From Mobilitalea sp. (lineage in GTDB: Bacteria > Bacillota_A > Clostridia > Lachnospirales > Lachnospiraceae), in assembly GCA_029974875.1 (NCBI GenBank), contig JARKQP010000860.1:1-7380 (forward strand): a stretch of DNA of 7,380 nt. Direction: 5' to 3'. The position numbers and the translations under genes were made by a program. Each line of letters starts with the position of its first letter. The first letter of the stretch is position 1. Under the pieces are notes generated by a model, which was not told where the DNA came from, ran no database searches, and was given only the letters and a program-made list of their open reading frames with translations. Positions 4,987 to 7,380 of this stretch are shown piece by piece.

Positions 4987-6886
4987 TAAGAAGAAGGGGA
5001 TAAAGAAAAGTTCTGGGAGGGTGAAGCCTTCCGCTTCCTTGGCAAATCGTGCTTTAAAAGAGGATTTTGATAAATTTAGGAAGATGGATTTTGAAAAGTA
5101 TGAGAGATATGAAATGGGTAGGCAGAAGTCTGATGTGAATTCTGGTGTATATAATGAGGGTGATTTGAAAAAGGGCCATGGGGGAAAAGTGCAGCAGGGA
5201 AAGGTATATCAAGGAAAGGAGCCTCAGGAAAAGGGGGATCAAGGAAGGGGACATCAAGGAAAAGGGTATCAAGGAAAAGGGCATCAAGAAAAGGGATATC
5301 AAGAAAAGGAATATCAAGGAAAAGGGTATCAAGAAGAATCCAGAGAAAAGAAACAGCAGGGAAGAAAATATCAAGAGGCAGAGCATAGGGTAACGGATCA
5401 ACAGGGAAAAGAGGCGAGGGAGAAGTCACAGGAACGGTATAAGAAAATAGCAGATAGTAAACTATCTGCTGACTTTGGTTATAAAAAAACTTCACCTGGC
5501 AAACAAATCGAAGTAAGTAGAAAAAAAGACTTGGAGAAAAAGCAAGGCAAGGCCGGCCGGTTTAGCGATGATTTTAGTGATTATGAAGATTTTACGCCGA
5601 TGCAGAAGAAGGCGATAGAACAGGAAAGAAAGGTGAAATTCGGCGAAAGAGGGAAACCAGGAGAGAGACTGAATAAACATGATTCTGGGAAAAAGGGGAA
5701 AGAGATAAAGGGAAAAGACATAAAGGAAGAGGTTGGAAAGAGAAAAACCGCATGTCCATATCTTAAGGAATGCGGGGGCTGTAATTTCCGTGGGCAGGGC
5801 TATGAGGTAGAGCTAAAGAATAAACAGAAAATGGTGGAGGATTTACTAAAGGATTTCTGCAGGGTGGAGCCCATCATTGGTATGAAAAATCCTAGGAATT
5901 ACCGTAACAAGGTACATGTTGTATTTGATCATGACAGGAAAGGAAATCCGATCTCAGGTGTTTATGAGGAGGGTACCCACCGTGTAATTGCAATCGACCA
6001 ATGCCTGATCCACAATCAGAAAGCGGATGAAATCATTGCATCAATTAGGGGGATGTTGAAATCCTTTAAAATCAGGACTTATGATGAGAATACGGGTTAT
6101 GGTCTGCTCCGCCATGTCATGGTTCGAACCGGTTTTACCAGTGGTGAGATCATGGTAGTCCTTGTGCTGGCTTCACCGATTATGCCTTCGAAAAATAATT
6201 TTGTGAAGGCATTGCGGAAGCTGCATCCGGAAATAACGACGGTTGTGCTCAATGTCAATGATAAGGATACAAGCATGGTTTTAGGAGAAAGAGAGCAGGT
6301 GATTTACGGAAAGGGATATATTGAGGATTCCTTGTGTGGTAAGGTATTTCGTATTTCAGCAAAATCCTTCTACCAGGTTAATCCGGTCCAGACAGAGGTT
6401 CTATATGGAAAGGCGATTGAGTTTGCAGGGTTTACCGGAACAGAGACAGTAATTGATGCTTATTGTGGGATTGGGACAATTGGGATTATTGCTTCTGATA
6501 GAGTGAAAAAGGTGGTTGGCGTTGAGTTGAACAAGGATGCGGTTAAGGATGCAGTTGTTAATGCGAAGAGGAATAATGTTAAGAATATTGAGTTTTATCA
6601 GAATGATGCGAGTGATTTCATGGTGCAGATGGCACAGCGGGATGAGAAGGTTGATGTTGTGTTTATGGATCCGCCGAGGAGTGGCAGCACGGAGAAGTTT
6701 ATGGATGCTGTGGCTGTGTTGCGGCCGGAGAGGGTGGTGTATGTGTCCTGTAATCCGGTAACTTTGGAGAGGGATTTGAGGTATTTTAAGAAGAAGGGGT
6801 ATCAGGTGAAGAGGGCGGTTCCGGTAGATATGTTTGCTTGGACCAGCCATGTAGAGACAGTTAGTTTGCTTAGCAAATTAAAATAA
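4976..6886 (+). CDS. rlmD: 23S rRNA (uracil-5-)-methyltransferase, RlmD/RlmCD family, with long repetitive N-terminal extension
   Basis: The C-terminal 380 residues are a complete RumA/RlmD-type enzyme, which uses SAM to form 5-methyluridine in 23S rRNA (U1939 in E. coli; Gram-positive RlmCD also acts at U747). Cys260, Cys266, Cys269 and Cys343 match the [4Fe-4S] ligand spacing C-x5-C-x2-C...C. The SAM motif is DAYCGIGTIG (494-503), MDPPRSG is at 564-570, nucleophile Cys592 lies in SCNP, and Glu627 in HVETV is the general base, 35 residues later as in RumA. No TRAM domain precedes the cluster. Instead there are about 257 lysine-, glutamine- and glycine-rich residues, including ten pentapeptide repeats (72-121), probably disordered and RNA-binding. 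Total length of 636 far exceeds the usual 380-460. The start is ATG 4976 with AAGGAG at 4961-4966; the extension has no stop. Catalytic assignment is firm, the role of the extension unknown. Confidence 0.92.
   Translation: MKDDKKKGIKKSSGRVKPSASLANRALKEDFDKFRKMDFEKYERYEMGRQKSDVNSGVYNEGDLKKGHGGKVQQGKVYQGKEPQEKGDQGRGHQGKGYQGKGHQEKGYQEKEYQGKGYQEESREKKQQGRKYQEAEHRVTDQQGKEAREKSQERYKKIADSKLSADFGYKKTSPGKQIEVSRKKDLEKKQGKAGRFSDDFSDYEDFTPMQKKAIEQERKVKFGERGKPGERLNKHDSGKKGKEIKGKDIKEEVGKRKTACPYLKECGGCNFRGQGYEVELKNKQKMVEDLLKDFCRVEPIIGMKNPRNYRNKVHVVFDHDRKGNPISGVYEEGTHRVIAIDQCLIHNQKADEIIASIRGMLKSFKIRTYDENTGYGLLRHVMVRTGFTSGEIMVVLVLASPIMPSKNNFVKALRKLHPEITTVVLNVNDKDTSMVLGEREQVIYGKGYIEDSLCGKVFRISAKSFYQVNPVQTEVLYGKAIEFAGFTGTETVIDAYCGIGTIGIIASDRVKKVVGVELNKDAVKDAVVNAKRNNVKNIEFYQNDASDFMVQMAQRDEKVDVVFMDPPRSGSTEKFMDAVAVLRPERVVYVSCNPVTLERDLRYFKKKGYQVKRAVPVDMFAWTSHVETVSLLSKLK
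5189..5338 (+). repeat. In-frame 15-bp tandem repeat encoding ten pentapeptides
   Basis: Ten consecutive 15-bp units encode variants of G-[YH]-Q-[GE]-K, residues 72-121 of the methyltransferase. The central units (5249-5338) are nearly identical at DNA level, of the form TATCAAGGAAAAGGG, while the first three are more diverged. Because the unit is a multiple of three, gain or loss of copies would change length without breaking the frame. It is a candidate variable-number repeat. The repeats give high positive charge and glutamine content. Confidence 0.85.
5449..5470. repeat. 22-bp perfect inverted repeat inside the methyltransferase extension
   Basis: AGCAGATAGT (5449-5458) and ACTATCTGCT (5461-5470) are exact reverse complements separated by AA. 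In RNA it would form a stem of nine or ten pairs with a very small loop. It lies inside coding sequence (ADSKLSAD), outside the pentapeptide repeats, and 12 bp before a seven-A run (5483-5489). It may be a chance palindrome, a protein-binding site or an mRNA hairpin. Confidence 0.6.
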
Positions 6887-6898
6887 GTAATTATAACG

Positions 6899-6929
6899 TG
6901 CATCCATTTTAAATAATGGGTGCATTTTT
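6899..6929 (+). terminator. Rho-independent terminator after the methyltransferase
   Basis: TGCATCCATT (6899-6908) pairs with AATGGGTGCA (6915-6924) over ten pairs with one wobble. The loop is six bases and five T residues follow (6925-6929). It starts 12 bp past the TAA of the methyltransferase and ends the radical-SAM/methyltransferase unit. Confidence 0.85.
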
Positions 6930-6952
6930 CTGTTGAATTTTGTAATATTTCT

Positions 6953-6981
6953 TTGTGTTTTTATATGTTATGGTATATAAT
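6953..6981 (+). promoter_or_regulatory. Possible promoter in the AT-rich tail
   Basis: A perfect TATAAT at 6976-6981 has a weak TTGTGT at 6953-6958 with a 17-bp spacer, downstream of the terminator and about 90 bp ahead of the reading frame at 7071. The AT-rich background makes chance matches likely, so the call rests mainly on position and the perfect -10. Confidence 0.4.
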
Positions 6982-7070
6982 GGAAGAAAATATTAATGTA
7001 AAATATGTAAAAATAATAGTATTCTATGGATCTTAATATTTAATTTATATAAAAGGTGGAAATAAATAAA

Positions 7071-7380
7071 ATGATAGAAATACAAAAAATTTTAAATTAC
7101 TGGTATAATCTTGAGTTCTTTTCACCGTTCTGGCCAGAAAAAACAAAAGATACAATATTAATAAAGATAAATCTTTTATATAGATACATACAGCAGGATT
7201 TTGACAATATTTTCCTTAACTATCTATTGGTTTGACATTCTGGTGGGCAGATGTTAATGAATGGCTTTAACATGATGCAGGATGACTTAGTGGAAAATAC
7301 GCAGAACGTGTTTACCCAAAATATTGTTGGCATATGAATTATGTGAATCGTGAATTGTATAAAAAGAATGAAAATAAGAT
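7071..7380 (+). pseudogene. Unrecognised short reading frame, probably a decayed gene continuing past the window
   Basis: ATG 7071 follows AAAAGGTGGA (7051-7060) and opens 54 codons to TGA 7233-7235. The peptide is rich in aromatic residues (LNYWYNLEFFSPFWPE near its start). Beyond the stop, the reading frame starting at 7235 has coding-like codons: TFWWADVNEWL, then GKYAERVYPKYCWHMNY and on to the window end. It is broken by TAA and TGA at about 7268 and 7280. The pattern suggests a gene that has taken a frameshift plus stops, or a short intact protein followed by unrelated sequence. I do not recognise the family; a faint resemblance of the first 25 residues to N-termini of large helicase-like proteins is memory only. 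Base composition is clearly AT-richer than the genes upstream, which could mean acquired DNA. Confidence 0.35.

Noticed and set aside
5189..5338. CRISPR-like array
   Set aside because: The units are contiguous 15-mers without spacers and keep the reading frame, so this is a coding tandem repeat.
5054..5495. Two long minus-strand frames over the methyltransferase extension (115 and 139 codons)
   Set aside because: They arise because the 15-bp repeats and A-rich purine strand leave few stops on the complement. The products are repeats of Leu/Ile/Phe/Pro with no start signals.
5551..5560. GGCCGGCCGG palindromic GC block in an AT-rich coding region
   Set aside because: It is short and encodes AGR in frame; no flanking repeats or insertion scar accompany it.
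6401..6850. Minus-strand 149-codon frame opposite the methyltransferase catalytic domain
   Set aside because: The plus strand contains all catalytic motifs here. The antisense product is a His/Ile/Asn-rich shadow of those codons.

Overview
The window looks like chromosome of an anaerobic, low-to-moderate GC Firmicute, most likely a Clostridia/Lachnospiraceae-type bacterium. The reasons are purine-rich AAGGAG/GGAGG ribosome binding sites, ATG/GTG starts, an aldo/keto reductase carrying two [4Fe-4S] motifs, a PflX-like radical-SAM protein, and an RlmD-type rRNA methyltransferase of the 4Fe-4S class. The organism call is inference from gene content and style; no rRNA or other taxonomic marker is present. 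Every gene I can support lies on the + strand.

Layout. (i) 2-613: the 3' two thirds of a PLP-dependent threonine aldolase-family gene, cut by the window edge. (ii) 614-714: a short spacer with an imperfect direct repeat and a GC-rich hairpin beside the ribosome binding site of the next gene. (iii) 715-1905: an aldo/keto reductase with a C-terminal double ferredoxin-like Fe-S module. (iv) 1906-2092: a good sigma-A-like promoter followed by a leader of about 127 nt with pairing potential, including a hairpin over the translation start. (v) 2093-3451: a two-helix membrane protein with a cytoplasmic MshEN (GspE/PilB N-terminal) domain, a fold known to bind cyclic di-GMP; it has no attached ATPase and its C-terminal part is undescribed to me. 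A strong hairpin follows at 3506-3544. (vi) 3545-4068: no intact gene. It holds the C-terminal stump of an AlkA-type DNA-3-methyladenine glycosylase (a pseudogene) and a run of short AAGG-TATTATT-like repeats. (vii) 4069-4986 and 4976-6886: an overlapping pair encoding a PflX-like radical-SAM protein and an RlmD-family rRNA uracil-5 methyltransferase with a very long, repeat-bearing, lysine-rich N-terminal extension. A rho-independent terminator closes this unit at 6899-6929. (viii) 6930-7380: visibly AT-richer DNA with a possible promoter and a short, probably decayed reading frame.

How the parts relate. The aldolase and reductase fit ordinary anaerobic metabolism. The MshEN protein has its own promoter and terminator, so it looks like a single-gene unit and a candidate c-di-GMP-responsive membrane protein. 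The radical-SAM/methyltransferase pair is translationally coupled (11-bp overlap). The parts most worth a second look are the MshEN protein with a possible second, degenerate MshEN-like motif pair at its C-terminus, its structured leader, and the N-terminal extension of the methyltransferase. I saw no CRISPR array, tRNA, rRNA or recognisable insertion sequence.
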